The notes under the pieces are model-generated. The model was not told where the DNA came from. It saw only the letters and a program-made list of their open reading frames with translations, and ran no database searches. Source: Acidiflorens sp963841945 (GTDB taxonomy: Bacteria > Acidobacteriota > Terriglobia > Terriglobales > Acidobacteriaceae). Taken from it: a stretch of 64,000 bases of DNA. Within the stretch, counting starts at the first letter, position 1. Every line of letters begins with the position of its first letter. The stretch covers positions 7,657 to 71,656 of the forward strand of contig CAWJFC010000024.1 of assembly GCA_963841945.1 (NCBI GenBank), written 5' to 3'. The translations under genes were made by a program, and so were the position numbers. This document shows positions 53,632-62,092 of the stretch, in pieces.

Positions 53632-55149
53632 TTAATTCCCGCACGATGCCCCAGCGGAAAATACCTTGCTCTGCGTGATAGCGATTCTCGCTTCCCGAAT
53701 TCCCGATTGGATGTCTAGCTCCAAATCTAGATGCGGCACGGCGGACACCGCCGCAGCCTCGTAGAATGTCAGTGCATCCTGCGGGCGGTTCAATCGGTTG
53801 AGGCAGATTCGGGCGGCACTAAGCTGCGCCAGTAAGGACTGTCGCTCGAACGGATAGGAGGCAGCGAGCTTCTCGTATTCGCTGACGGCGCGTTCAAAGT
53901 CTTGCTGTTGCTCCGGTAGACGGCAGAGACCGAGCCAGATAACCGGGGGCATCCTTTCGCCGCCTACGATGAGGAATTCCTCATAGTCCCGCCAGGCTGT
54001 CTCATATTCTCGCGCCCTGAGATGCAATTCGCAGAGTTTGATCGTGACCTCCCGATACTCCTGAACTTCGCTTTTTTGCCAATGGACTGCCCGCAGCAGG
54101 TTCCATCCCTCCACCGAGTCAGGTTTGGTTGTCAGGTAGTTCTTCAGAGTCGCGGCGGCCTCATCAAACTTGCCATGTTCCATGAGCTCGCCACAATGCC
54201 CGATTTCTGGATCAGGCGCCCAAGTGATCTTCTCCTCGATTGCCTTATTCATTTTGCGTTCCAATCCCGAGTAGCGGAGCGTCACAGCCGCAATGCCGCC
54301 AAAGAGGAAACCACCGACGTGCGCCCAGTGTCCAATGCCGTCCCCAGCAGGGACCATTCCGTAATTGATTTCCATCAGCACCCAAATCGGCAATAGCCAA
54401 TATGCCCGCATCCAAAAGCGAGAAAAGGGAAACAGGCCCAGATCAAAAAACCACATCATCCTGATTCTCATCTTGGGGAAGCGCACCAGGAATGCTCCCA
54501 TTAGGCCGGCAATAGCTCCCGAAGCGCCTACTGACGGGATAATGCTTCCGGGATTTGCCCAAGCATCAAACTGGCATGCCACTACTCCTGCCGTTAGATA
54601 GATGAGCAAGTAAAGCGGCCGGCCCCAAGCGTCCTCCAGCACAAATCCGGCCAGCCACAAGAACCACATGTTGCCGATCAGGTGCCACCAGCCGCCGTGA
54701 AGGAAGGTCGAAGTGAGATATGTAATCGGTCTTGGGTGGGCTGCAACGAAGGCATAGCGTTGGTCGATGGATGAGGCCATCAATTGTGAATACTGGCCTG
54801 CGAGTGAATCCATCTCTGCTTGCAATGCCGTTGGATCGTCAAGCCGTCGCGTCCGAGCGTCCCACTCGTCGAGTACCTCGGAGTTAGGTTCTTGCAACTC
54901 CGCCCAATCTCCAGGATCTCGCTTTTGAAAGTCTGTGACGAACTCGCGGACGTCGGGTGTGAGCAGGAGCTGTGGGTGCATGGATGCAAGAATCAGAATA
55001 TGCGTCCGCGTTTGCCAGAGTTGCGCGTCCTGCTTTTCAATGACCCGGTGAGTACCCAGAAAGATAGCGAGGTCGAGCAGGATCAACCCTAGCGTGATGA
55101 CCGGCCAGCGTCGGGCCGACATGTTCTCGTGCTGGATCGGGATAAGCAA
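53632..55149 (-). CDS. Rhomboid intramembrane serine protease with TPR-like C-terminus
   Basis: A 505-residue protein. The first transmembrane helix (RWPVITLGLILLDLAIFL) is followed by a soluble loop of about 100 residues. The rhomboid core follows: TSTFLHGGWWHLIGNMWFLWLAG, catalytic S210 in SVGASGAIAG and catalytic H277 in HWAHVGGFLFGG. After about residue 300 the protein is soluble and helical, with tetratricopeptide-like units (EHGKFDEAAATLKNYLTTKPDSVEGWNLL). It cleaves transmembrane segments of client proteins in the inner membrane. Clients are unknown. Confidence 0.92.
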   Translation of the reverse strand: MLIPIQHENMSARRWPVITLGLILLDLAIFLGTHRVIEKQDAQLWQTRTHILILASMHPQLLLTPDVREFVTDFQKRDPGDWAELQEPNSEVLDEWDARTRRLDDPTALQAEMDSLAGQYSQLMASSIDQRYAFVAAHPRPITYLTSTFLHGGWWHLIGNMWFLWLAGFVLEDAWGRPLYLLIYLTAGVVACQFDAWANPGSIIPSVGASGAIAGLMGAFLVRFPKMRIRMMWFFDLGLFPFSRFWMRAYWLLPIWVLMEINYGMVPAGDGIGHWAHVGGFLFGGIAAVTLRYSGLERKMNKAIEEKITWAPDPEIGHCGELMEHGKFDEAAATLKNYLTTKPDSVEGWNLLRAVHWQKSEVQEYREVTIKLCELHLRAREYETAWRDYEEFLIVGGERMPPVIWLGLCRLPEQQQDFERAVSEYEKLAASYPFERQSLLAQLSAARICLNRLNRPQDALTFYEAAAVSAVPHLDLELDIQSGIREARIAITQSKVFSAGASCGN

Positions 55150-55407
55150 TTCCTAAGCGTAGGCAAAACCCGAGCCGGTGCCCAGATGCCCAGCGGTGAT
55201 CGAACCTAAGTAACCGAGCTGGGAAGAGCACTGCACTCAACAGTCCGAAGAAGTAACGGCGTGAAAAATCCAAGATGCCAATTGAGATTCCACTACTGTA
55301 CTGCTGCGAAGAGAAGCTGGTAAACGATTGATAATAAGCTAATTACTACTGCTAGATAGCGCGAGTGACTAGTCGGGGCAGCTTGATCTTCGTGGTATAC
55401 TCGAACC

Positions 55408-55602
55408 ATGTCAACCGCAGCAGCGCCTAGGGCAATAGCGGTCTCCGAAAGCCTCCTCCGACGCGAAGCCGTCGAGAACGCGGTGGCGGATCTCCGACTG
55501 GAGGGTCTGGCTCCCACTAACGATGCGCGGCTTCTCTTCGAAAAGTTTGTCCAGGGTGACCTCACCGAAGAACAGTTGGTGAATGCTATCCTCGCTCGAT
55601 GA
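55408..55602 (+). CDS. VbhA-family antitoxin of Fic toxin
   Basis: A 64-residue antitoxin with the VbhA-type helix AVENAVADLRLEGLAP, where Glu of LEG would reach into the Fic active site and block ATP. In the canonical motif (S/T)xxxE(G/N) the first position is Ser/Thr; here it is Asp (D-L-R-L-E-G). The C-terminal helix is FEKFVQGDLTEEQLVNAIL. Its stop overlaps the Fic start by 4 bases (ATGA), as in other fic modules. Confidence 0.85.
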   Translation: MSTAAAPRAIAVSESLLRREAVENAVADLRLEGLAPTNDARLLFEKFVQGDLTEEQLVNAILAR

Positions 55603-56426
55603 GCGATCCCTACCTCGATCCTCAGTCTGGGATTCTGACAAACAAGTTTGGCCTGACCGATCAAGAGTCGCTTGACCGGGCGGAGTCTAATTCGGTCTCG
55701 GTCCGCTCAATCCTATTGCAGCTTAATCCCCTGAAGGGGGACTTCGATTCCGAACATCTCAAAGCGATCCATTCGTATCTTTTTCGCGACGTTTACGAAT
55801 GGGCCGGGCAATTCCGAACGATCCCGCTAGCCAAAGCTGAGGATATTCGAGGCGGAAGAGTTATCAGGTTCACGCCTCCCGATTCGATCGAACAGGAATT
55901 GAAACGCGTATTCGACGAGCTGGCCAACGAGCATTTTCTCGAAGGCTTGCCACGAAGAGAGTTTGCTCGCAAGGTTGCTGGTCTGTTTTCCGAGATAAAT
56001 CGAATCCATCCGTTTAGAGAGGGAAATGGTCGAACGCAGCGGCAGTTCGTGCGTCAATTGGCCGACAGTTTAGGATTCAAACTGCATTTTGAGGTGGTAA
56101 GCAAAGAGCGTCTCATCCAGGCCAGCATCCTGTCGGCGAACGGGGATGTCGCGATGATGGAGCGTTTATTTGACGAAATCACGGACACAGAGCGTATTCA
56201 ATCGCTGACCAAAGTGATCGCGCATCTTGAGAGCGGTCAGTTCAAGTGGAACGATATTTATCTGGCAACGACCACCTCCGGTCAGAGCTATGCCGGCACT
56301 TTCGCCGGTAGCGACGGAGCCAACTTTTTCTTTCGTGATGACGAAAACCGAATCCTCGTGGGAAAGCTCAAGGACCTGAAGCAGCCTGCGGAATCGGGAG
56401 AGAAAATCAGCTTCACTGCGTCGTAA
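55599..56426 (+). CDS. Fic-domain protein (VbhT-like AMPylating toxin)
   Basis: A 275-residue enzyme with the complete Fic motif H137-P-F-R-E-G-N-G-R-T-Q-R (HxFx(D/E)GNGRxxR), so it should transfer AMP to target hydroxyl groups. The target-docking flap region lies near RGGRVIRFTPPDSI. The N-terminus (DPYLDPQSGILTNKFGLTDQ) and the core (YLFRDVYEWAGQFRTI) are typical of VbhT/Doc-like class I Fic toxins with a separate antitoxin. Class I members modify DNA gyrase and topoisomerase IV in known cases; the target here is inferred only. The C-terminal 60 residues look like a small beta domain. Confidence 0.93.
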   Translation: MSDPYLDPQSGILTNKFGLTDQESLDRAESNSVSVRSILLQLNPLKGDFDSEHLKAIHSYLFRDVYEWAGQFRTIPLAKAEDIRGGRVIRFTPPDSIEQELKRVFDELANEHFLEGLPRREFARKVAGLFSEINRIHPFREGNGRTQRQFVRQLADSLGFKLHFEVVSKERLIQASILSANGDVAMMERLFDEITDTERIQSLTKVIAHLESGQFKWNDIYLATTTSGQSYAGTFAGSDGANFFFRDDENRILVGKLKDLKQPAESGEKISFTAS

Positions 56427-56498
56427 GCAGGCTGGGCCGGGAAGGGTTTGAAAGTGATTTATGCGATGCAGGTGAAAGAGTAGGCGGCTCGTTTCCTC

Positions 56499-57260
56499 TC
56501 AATCTCTCGTGAGTGTCACAGCACGAACAAAGCTCACCCCGTACTGTGTAAATGAATACTCGGAGCGAAGGGTCGCTTGGGTAAGTGGGGCGCCACCCAT
56601 AATTTTTAAGTCTTGCTGCGCTCTCTGCTCGTGGGTGATGATTCCCAGCCTCTCCAAGTCTTGAATCAACAATTCGGCTTGGGTCAGCTTATCGTAATTC
56701 TGCAATTGTTCCTTCGTCATCGAATCTTTGAATACTTGCCGCTCGGCAGGGTTCATCGCTGTCAGCCGGGGATCGTACACTCTAACTAACGTGGCGTAGT
56801 CGAAGGGGTCCCTGCCCAAGCGATGCTCTGACAGGTAGCCCGTGGGCTGTGTGACGAAAGTGAAGAGACGGTCCAAAAACTTTGCCTCTTCCGCGCTCAG
56901 TTGAGAGAGTGTCTGCCCGAACGATGGCAGGACGGCATCGGTTGCTGTGACCGTGCTTTCTAACAGCGCCGCCCACCTCGCTTGTAGCTCTTCATCGCTT
57001 TGCACGGACGCCAGTTGAAGCAACGGCATGACTCTAAGAAAGTCCTCTCCGCTCAAAGGCGGTTTTCCCTCTCGCGCTGCCGCCCATTTTGTGAATATTC
57101 CCTCCAAGAACTGGTTCTGATAAAACCTGTAGACCTCGCCAATGTCGGCCAACGCAAGCCCAAGCTGATCCGCTAAGCCCCCGAGCAGTTTCTTGCCAAC
57201 ATCGGACTTCAAGAACGCCAATGCCGCTCCCGCTTCTGCTACTACCACTTTCGGCTCCAT
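56499..57260 (-). CDS. Abi-alpha-like (DUF4393) protein
   Basis: A 253-residue helical protein. Features fit the Abi-alpha/DUF4393 family: an Ala-rich N-terminal helix, FLRVMPLLQLASVQSDEELQARWAALLES followed by PSFGQTLSQLSAEEAKFLDRLF, and a C-terminal winged-helix-like part (AELLIQDLERLGIITHEQR). The family is annotated from abortive phage infection but has no defined mechanism. It lies next to the Fic pair, so it may be defence cargo. Confidence 0.65.
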   Translation of the reverse strand: MEPKVVVAEAGAALAFLKSDVGKKLLGGLADQLGLALADIGEVYRFYQNQFLEGIFTKWAAAREGKPPLSGEDFLRVMPLLQLASVQSDEELQARWAALLESTVTATDAVLPSFGQTLSQLSAEEAKFLDRLFTFVTQPTGYLSEHRLGRDPFDYATLVRVYDPRLTAMNPAERQVFKDSMTKEQLQNYDKLTQAELLIQDLERLGIITHEQRAQQDLKIMGGAPLTQATLRSEYSFTQYGVSFVRAVTLTRD

Positions 57261-57476
57261 ACATTCACCACTCCTCGCCTATGAGGCTGGCCCAACAGAT
57301 AGTATATTCTCGCGGGTTGCGGGTGCGGACTAGAACGTCATGTGACACAAATCACTGACATGGGCGCTTACTCGTGGAACCGTGCTGCAGTATACTCTCC
57401 CCGCGCAAGGCGAGCTGCTCCCAATGCTTTGCCACTTCTACACGCGCACGGAGTGTGAGGAAGCACAGGAAATCCC

Positions 57477-58310
57477 ATGGAAATGATCTTCTGCCCGAAC
57501 TGCCAGAAGCTGACGGGGTACAAGAGGGCGCTTGGTGTTGGGACTTTTTTTGCAGTACTCCTCACGGCTGGCATCTGGTTGTTCGCCTTGCCGTTCTATC
57601 CCAAGCGTTGCATCACCTGCGGATTGTCGAAGAGCGATAGTGTTGCTTGGTACAGGACGTGGCGCTTGGCGTTGGTACTTGCACTCGGACTCGTTGCTTT
57701 TGGTGCTGCGATGACCGCCTTATTTCCGTCACATGGTTCCCGACCTGCCACCATCATCCACGGTCCCGATTACGATAAGCCCACCAGCTCTCAAACGTCC
57801 GAAACCTCTAAGCCCAGCAGCCCTCAAACGTCCGAAACCTCGAAAGAAACCTCCAACACAGTCCCTCCGATAAACCATGTTGCTTTAGGCCGGATCATTC
57901 CAGCCGGTGAAATTATGGCTAAGGCCGGTAATTTCAACGGGAATATGAAGCCGCCATTGAGCGTCACAGTAGTAGGCTCGGAAAAATCGGAGTTGGGAAA
58001 CGGCAATTATGTGATCAGTGCGTCGGTGAGATTCTCTGATGCGTTTATCAAAGTCGCCCAACAACAAGAGACAAATGTGCCACCCAGTATTGAAACGTTC
58101 CGATCAGGCTTGATGTGCGGCGGCTCTCGTCCCGGATGCGTGCCGTTGCAAGTGGGCGAAACTTACTGGCTACAGTTCATCCATCACGGAGATGCTGGCT
58201 ACTACAGTGACCGATTCGAGTCGGGAGACTGCAATCTAGCTAGACTTGGACGTGAGCTTGGAAAAGAGGCAAGTGCCGTTTATTACGCCTGTGTCAACTC
58301 GAAAGAATGA
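57477..58310 (+). CDS. Hypothetical membrane protein with zinc-ribbon halves
   Basis: A 277-residue protein. Cysteine pairs FCPNCQKLTGYK and KRCITCGLSK flank the first transmembrane helix (GVGTFFAVLLTAGIWLFALPF), and a second helix (ALVLALGLVAFGAAMTALF) follows. A repeated linker (SSQTSETSKPSSPQTSETSK) leads to a C-terminal soluble domain of about 130 residues with four cysteines. Whether the two CxxC pairs sit on the same side of the membrane, as a split zinc ribbon would need, is uncertain. No family recognised. Confidence 0.6.
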   Translation: MEMIFCPNCQKLTGYKRALGVGTFFAVLLTAGIWLFALPFYPKRCITCGLSKSDSVAWYRTWRLALVLALGLVAFGAAMTALFPSHGSRPATIIHGPDYDKPTSSQTSETSKPSSPQTSETSKETSNTVPPINHVALGRIIPAGEIMAKAGNFNGNMKPPLSVTVVGSEKSELGNGNYVISASVRFSDAFIKVAQQQETNVPPSIETFRSGLMCGGSRPGCVPLQVGETYWLQFIHHGDAGYYSDRFESGDCNLARLGRELGKEASAVYYACVNSKE

Positions 58311-58360
58311 GGAAACCTACGGGCCGCCCCGTCGAAGCGCAACGCCGCTCCGGGCGACCT

Positions 58361-59074
58361 TCAATCCCAACTGAGTCTCGCTTCTACCGCGTCTTCTGGG
58401 CCAAATTTCAGGACATCATCGGCCAAGTCCAGCGGGATTACCTCGGAAGTGATGTCGCTTAGATCGCCTATTTCAAAGCGAAACGGCCCATCAACGCCCG
58501 GCTCTTCCACGATTCAATACTCGCATTGGTAGGAGTACACGGACCGCTTGCGGAATCTCCCGGTCTGCCCTGAGTATTTTGTTTCGTCGTAGTATTCGAC
58601 CGCCCGGCCTTCGACTCTCAGCCCTTGGTCCTTCGCTGCAAACACTACCTTGTTGAAAAATTCCTGCGTGTTGGTGAACAGAACGAAGTGATCACCCGGC
58701 CATTCACTGGATTTCGGGAAGATCGGCCCGACAACAGGTTTGCTGACTGCGAACATGCAGAAGATGTTGCACGAAGAGGTCCGGTGCAGCGCGAATCGCA
58801 CCGGACCAACCAACCCATCGGGCGCACCATGAACATGCAAGGGGTCTATTCCGGGCACGTGCGGGTCGAAATGGAACTCACCGATGTCGCACGGTTGGAG
58901 GATGGAATCGGTACCCTCGTATGGGTCACCTCGGGCCACATCCGCCTCCAGCGCGGTGAAATAGGCCAATGAGTTCATGTATAGCAGACCTTTCCTCAAC
59001 ATCTCCAGGTGCTCTTTTTGGCCGAGTTTGAGCAGGATCATGCAAGATTGGCCGCTTCGCGTCTTGAGACTCAT
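58361..59074 (-). pseudogene. Hypothetical gene with in-frame stop near the 3' end
   Basis: The frame from ATG 59074 gives 186 residues ending YSYQCEY at TGA 58514-58516. The same frame then continues for 51 coherent codons (IVEEPGVDGPFRFEIGDLSD... to LSWD) and stops at 58361-58363. A single change of TGG to TGA (QCEYWIVEEPG) would explain this. The intact protein would be about 238 residues, soluble, of unknown function, with YFTALEADVARGDPYEG and a phrase VLFTNTQEFFNKV that occur in an uncharacterised family. Truncation may or may not abolish function. Confidence 0.65.
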
Positions 59075-59186
59075 GGCTGATTATCGCACCGAGAAACCTG
59101 TGCGAAACTTGCCCGCGCAGTGATTCCCAGTCCGAGCGATACATTATCTGCCGGTCGTCTGCCACGTTTGGCCGGGGATTCGAGTC

Positions 59187-59441
59187 CTACGATTCTTCAT
59201 GGTTAGAGCGGTATGGGTAGTTGGCCAACTTTAACCGCGAATCGACCCACGTGTGGAGATCAGATGTGCGGAAGCGCCATAATTTTCCGATCCGCATGGC
59301 GCGTATCTCGCCTTTGCGTGCGAGACGTAGGAGTGTTTTCGGATGGACTTGCAGCAATGCTGCGGCTTCGCGTGAATCCAGGAATCTCTCGAAATGAGGG
59401 ATAGGCTGGCTGACTGGTGTCGCTTCGTGCATCTCGCTCAT
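59187..59441 (-). CDS. Excisionase-like HTH_17 DNA-binding protein
   Basis: An 84-residue protein with a MerR/excisionase-type helix-turn-helix: FLDSREAAALLQVHPKTLLRLARKGEIRAMRIGKLWRFRTSDLHTWVDSRL. ATG 59441 with AGGGGG upstream is preferred to the longer start at 59540. It is near attR, at the opposite end from the integrase. It probably directs excision or represses the element. The integrase frame carries a related domain at its N-terminus. Confidence 0.85.
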   Translation of the reverse strand: MSEMHEATPVSQPIPHFERFLDSREAAALLQVHPKTLLRLARKGEIRAMRIGKLWRFRTSDLHTWVDSRLKLANYPYRSNHEES

Positions 59442-60080
59442 AAAACCCCCTACAGCGAGAGTCGAGACCGGGCTGAAATCACGGCGTCGTTTGAAGGTCG
59501 GCTGTGGCGTCCTGCTTCGTTCGACAGATTTCGAACCCATTCACTACTCGGCTGGCGTTAGTCTTCGCGTCATGGGCGAACGAGAATATTATTCGTATAG
59601 AAACCGTACAAGACGCATTTGTTTCTTTCTCTCGAAGAATCTTTTTTCTTGTCGACTTCGAGACAACTTCTCAACAAGTGCCTAAGGCGCCTAAAGCGCT
59701 TAGAAGTGCTTTTAGGTACGTTTGGGGAATCCACGGGAACAGAGCAATGAGCGCACTCAACCTCCAGTCCTTTTAGCGAGGCGGTTCCATTGATCCGTCG
59801 CGGGTGTTCCCCTCTATGTATGTAAGGAACCTGCGGCAGGGAAAAGGTATCGAAAAAATTTTCGGCGCAGTTCGGACGGGGAACTGTGCAGCATGGGATT
59901 GGAGGTCCTGGGGAAGAAACTGGATTAACAACCACTCCTGCTAGGAGTTTTTCTTATGCAAGAGCCCGATTTGCTGGTCCGCAATTCCAGTCCGCACTCA
60001 ACGTGTCTTGCAGCTACTTACAAGTACTTGGCAGTCCCACGTGTCCTTGTAAGTTCCTAAAAACACTGGTTATACACACT
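59442..60080. other. Non-coding right end of the integrated element
   Basis: No gene seen. It includes a cluster of CCTAA/GCGCTTAG-type short repeats (59678-59718) and, close to the att core, the direct repeat AAGTACTTGGC (60022-60032) that recurs on the other side of the core. Integrase arm sites are expected here. Confidence 0.45.
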
Positions 60081-60144
60081 CTGAAAAGGCTGGCGTCGGC
60101 GGTTCAACTCCGTCCCTGGCCACCATCATTCAAAAGTACTTGGC
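60022..60144. repeat. AAGTACTTGGC direct repeats flanking attR
   Basis: Identical 11-base copies at 60022-60032 and 60134-60144 bracket the att core. A variant, AAGAACTTAGC, lies just beyond attL (about 42228-42238). They are candidates for integrase or excisionase binding sites. Confidence 0.5.
60081..60125. repeat. attR, 45-bp copy of the tRNA-Phe 3' end
   Basis: Exact repeat of 42175-42219, from the anticodon loop to CCA. It marks the right boundary of the element; there is no 5' half of a tRNA before it, so it is not a functional tRNA gene. Confidence 0.93.
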
Positions 60145-60188
60145 GGCCAAGAACCGAAATTTACGACCCACATCTCAGCCTACAATTC

Positions 60189-60400
60189 TTACTGAACCCG
60201 CCCACTGAGGAGATTCACACGGTCTCCAATGAGCTGCTCCAGGTACTTTCCCTGAGCACCCTGAGCATCTCGCATGGAGTCCACGTCCGACTGTGCGTAG
60301 AGCTGCATCGTCGTCCGAAGTCTTCGTGACGCAGCATACACTGAATGGTCTTCGGATCCACTTTCAGCCGCCCCATTGACGTCGCAAGCGAGTGAAAATC
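60189..60400 (-). pseudogene. 3' remnant of a second tyrosine integrase
   Basis: Minus-strand translation gives HSLATSMGRLKVDPKTIQCMLRH, then after one frameshift TTMQLYAQSDVDSMRDAQGAQG and KYLEQLIGDRVNLLSGRVQ to TAA at 60189-60191. It matches the catalytic end of the intact integrase at 42257 (HSLASFLVRSKTDPKTVQTLLRH, QLYAHS). It lies 64 bases outside attR, at the same distance and orientation an integrase would have from its own att. It is thus the decayed end of an older related element in the same tRNA. Confidence 0.82.
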
Positions 60401-60799
60401 GGAGAGCCTCCCGGTTTCGACGAGAGAAGTCCCTTGACGTTTTCCATTACAAAGACGGAGGGGCGAAAAGTCCCTAAAATCCGTAACTTTTCCGATGACG
60501 ATTCAATTCGATCGCCTACAGGAAACTCTGTATTGTGCCGGCAACCCTCACATGTTTTCTTGTACCAAGCGGGGTGAAAGGTTAAGTCTAACCTGCACGA
60601 TTCGCCCGTTCGTTGCTGGTTTGATCACAGGCAAAGATCACGGGCAACGAGCCTTTGAGAACCTTAGAGTAGGGTCCGCGATCGAACTGTCGTGTCTCAT
60701 GGGCTCGGGTAGGATTGGACCTCTTTCTGAACTAGAACGAAATTCCTAAGCATCGGAGTGGACGGTACCACTTTCTTTCAATGAGGAGACGCTTTCAAA
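60401..60799. other. Intergenic, probably decayed mobile DNA
   Basis: No supportable gene. It probably contains further decayed sequence of the second element and the promoter of the stressosome operon. ATGAGGAGACGC precedes the rsbR start at 60800. Confidence 0.4.
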
Positions 60800-61693
60800 A
60801 TGAGTACGATTCCGATTAACCAAAAAACGTCGGCTCTTTACGAAATTCTGGAGCGGAATCAGGCCGAACTGGTCGCCGATTGGATCGAGGAAATGAGCGG
60901 GTCGACACGGCGGAGCGACCTTATTAAGGAGTCGGATCTGCGCGGGCAGTGTTCCCAGTTTCTTCCGCTCATGAAACAGGCGCTAGAAACCGGCGGCCCG
61001 AACTTTAATTCCCCGGCTTGGGATAGAGTGCGCGAAATGCTCGGCGACATCTCACGGGCCCGCGCCGAAAGAGGGTTTTCTCCCACTGAGACGGCGAGCT
61101 TTGTCTTTTCCGCGAAACGGCCGCTGTTCGAAAAGCTACGCCGCTCGCTAAAAAATGACGCTGACTCACTCGCGGCTGAGATCTGGACTGCGACCGAGCT
61201 TCTGGACGCCATGGGCCTCTACACCACTGAGGTGTATCAGAAATCGCGCGAAGGGGTCATTAAGCGGCAGCAGGAGGAGTTACTCGAACTTTCCACGCCG
61301 GTCGTAAAACTGTGGGACGGAATCCTGGCGCTGCCGATCATCGGCACGCTCGACAGCGCGCGCACGCAGGTCGTGATGGAGTCACTGCTGCAATCGATCG
61401 TACAGACCAATTCGCGCGTGGCCATTATCGACATCACGGGAGTTCCCACGGTCGACACGGTGGTGGCTCAGCATCTACTTAAGACAATCACTGCGGCGCG
61501 CCTGATGGGAGCCGATTGCATCATCAGCGGCGTGCGTCCTCAGATTGCGCAAACCATCGTTCACCTCGGCATCAACCTGCAGGATGTGACGACGAAAGCG
61601 ACTCTGGCGGCGGCCTTCAAAGTCGCGCTGGATCGTATCGGCCTGGCCATGGGTCGCGACGCGTCGGCCAAGATTGAATCTCAGAAGTCCTAG
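60800..61693 (+). CDS. rsbR: RsbR-type stressosome protein (RsbRD-like N-domain plus STAS)
   Basis: A 297-residue protein. Residues about 10-150 are a helical sensor domain of RsbR/RsbRD type (LVADWIEEMSGSTRRSDLI, ERGFSPTETASFVFSAKRPLFEKL). Residues about 165-280 are a STAS domain (TPVVKLWDGILALPIIGTLDSART, VAIIDITGVPTVDTVVAQHLLKTI, CIISGVRPQIAQTIVHLGI). The phosphorylatable Thr/Ser positions of RsbRA lie in VPTVDT and the preceding linker. It forms the stressosome shell with RsbS and binds RsbT. First gene of the operon. Confidence 0.92.
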   Translation: MSTIPINQKTSALYEILERNQAELVADWIEEMSGSTRRSDLIKESDLRGQCSQFLPLMKQALETGGPNFNSPAWDRVREMLGDISRARAERGFSPTETASFVFSAKRPLFEKLRRSLKNDADSLAAEIWTATELLDAMGLYTTEVYQKSREGVIKRQQEELLELSTPVVKLWDGILALPIIGTLDSARTQVVMESLLQSIVQTNSRVAIIDITGVPTVDTVVAQHLLKTITAARLMGADCIISGVRPQIAQTIVHLGINLQDVTTKATLAAAFKVALDRIGLAMGRDASAKIESQKS

Positions 61694-61702
61694 GAGATCC
61701 GG

Positions 61703-62092
61703 GTGGAAAAAATTCCAATTTTGAGGATGGGCGATTTTCTGCTGGTCACCATCCAAGTCGACATGCATGACCGGCTGGCGATGGCGCTACAGGAAGATCT
61801 GACACAGATGATCAGCGATTCAGATGCGCGTGGTGTGCTCATCGACATCTCGGGTCTTGAAATCGTCGATTCTTTCATCGGCCGCATGCTCGCCAATATC
61901 GCAGCCATGTCTCGCGTGCTGGACGCGGAAACGATTGTAGTTGGCATGCAGCCGGCTGTGGCCATCACGCTCGTGGAGTTGGGACTGTCTCTGCCCGGCG
62001 TCCGGACCGCTCTTAATGTCGATGCGGGCATGGAAGTACTGCGATCGTCGGTGTACGGCTTCAAGGGAGCTTATGACGGTCGTCTCAACTGA
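61703..62092 (+). CDS. rsbS: RsbS-type STAS protein
   Basis: A 129-residue single STAS domain: IPILRMGDFLLVTIQVDMHDRLAMALQEDL, GVLIDISGLEIVDSFIGRMLANIA with the serine in VDSF as the site phosphorylated by RsbT, and VVGMQPAVAITLVELGL. It starts at GTG 61703, 9 bases after rsbR. The RsbR-RsbS scaffold holds RsbT until stress triggers phosphorylation. Confidence 0.93.
   Translation: MEKIPILRMGDFLLVTIQVDMHDRLAMALQEDLTQMISDSDARGVLIDISGLEIVDSFIGRMLANIAAMSRVLDAETIVVGMQPAVAITLVELGLSLPGVRTALNVDAGMEVLRSSVYGFKGAYDGRLN

Larger units (their letters stand above)
42175..60125. mobile_element. Integrative mobilizable element in tRNA-Phe (about 17.9 kb)
   Basis: It is bounded by identical 45-bp att repeats. 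It carries a tyrosine integrase beside attL, a MobF relaxase, a separate excisionase-like gene near attR, and about 17 cargo genes. No type IV secretion genes are present, so it would need a helper conjugative element. Cargo includes a VbhA/Fic pair, an Abi-alpha-like protein, a rhomboid protease, a trypsin-like protease, and several small unknown proteins. Confidence 0.88.

Noticed and set aside
58514..58516. TGA as a selenocysteine codon
   Set aside because: No cysteine or selenoprotein family context is visible and no SECIS-like hairpin was seen; a TGG to TGA mutation is simpler.
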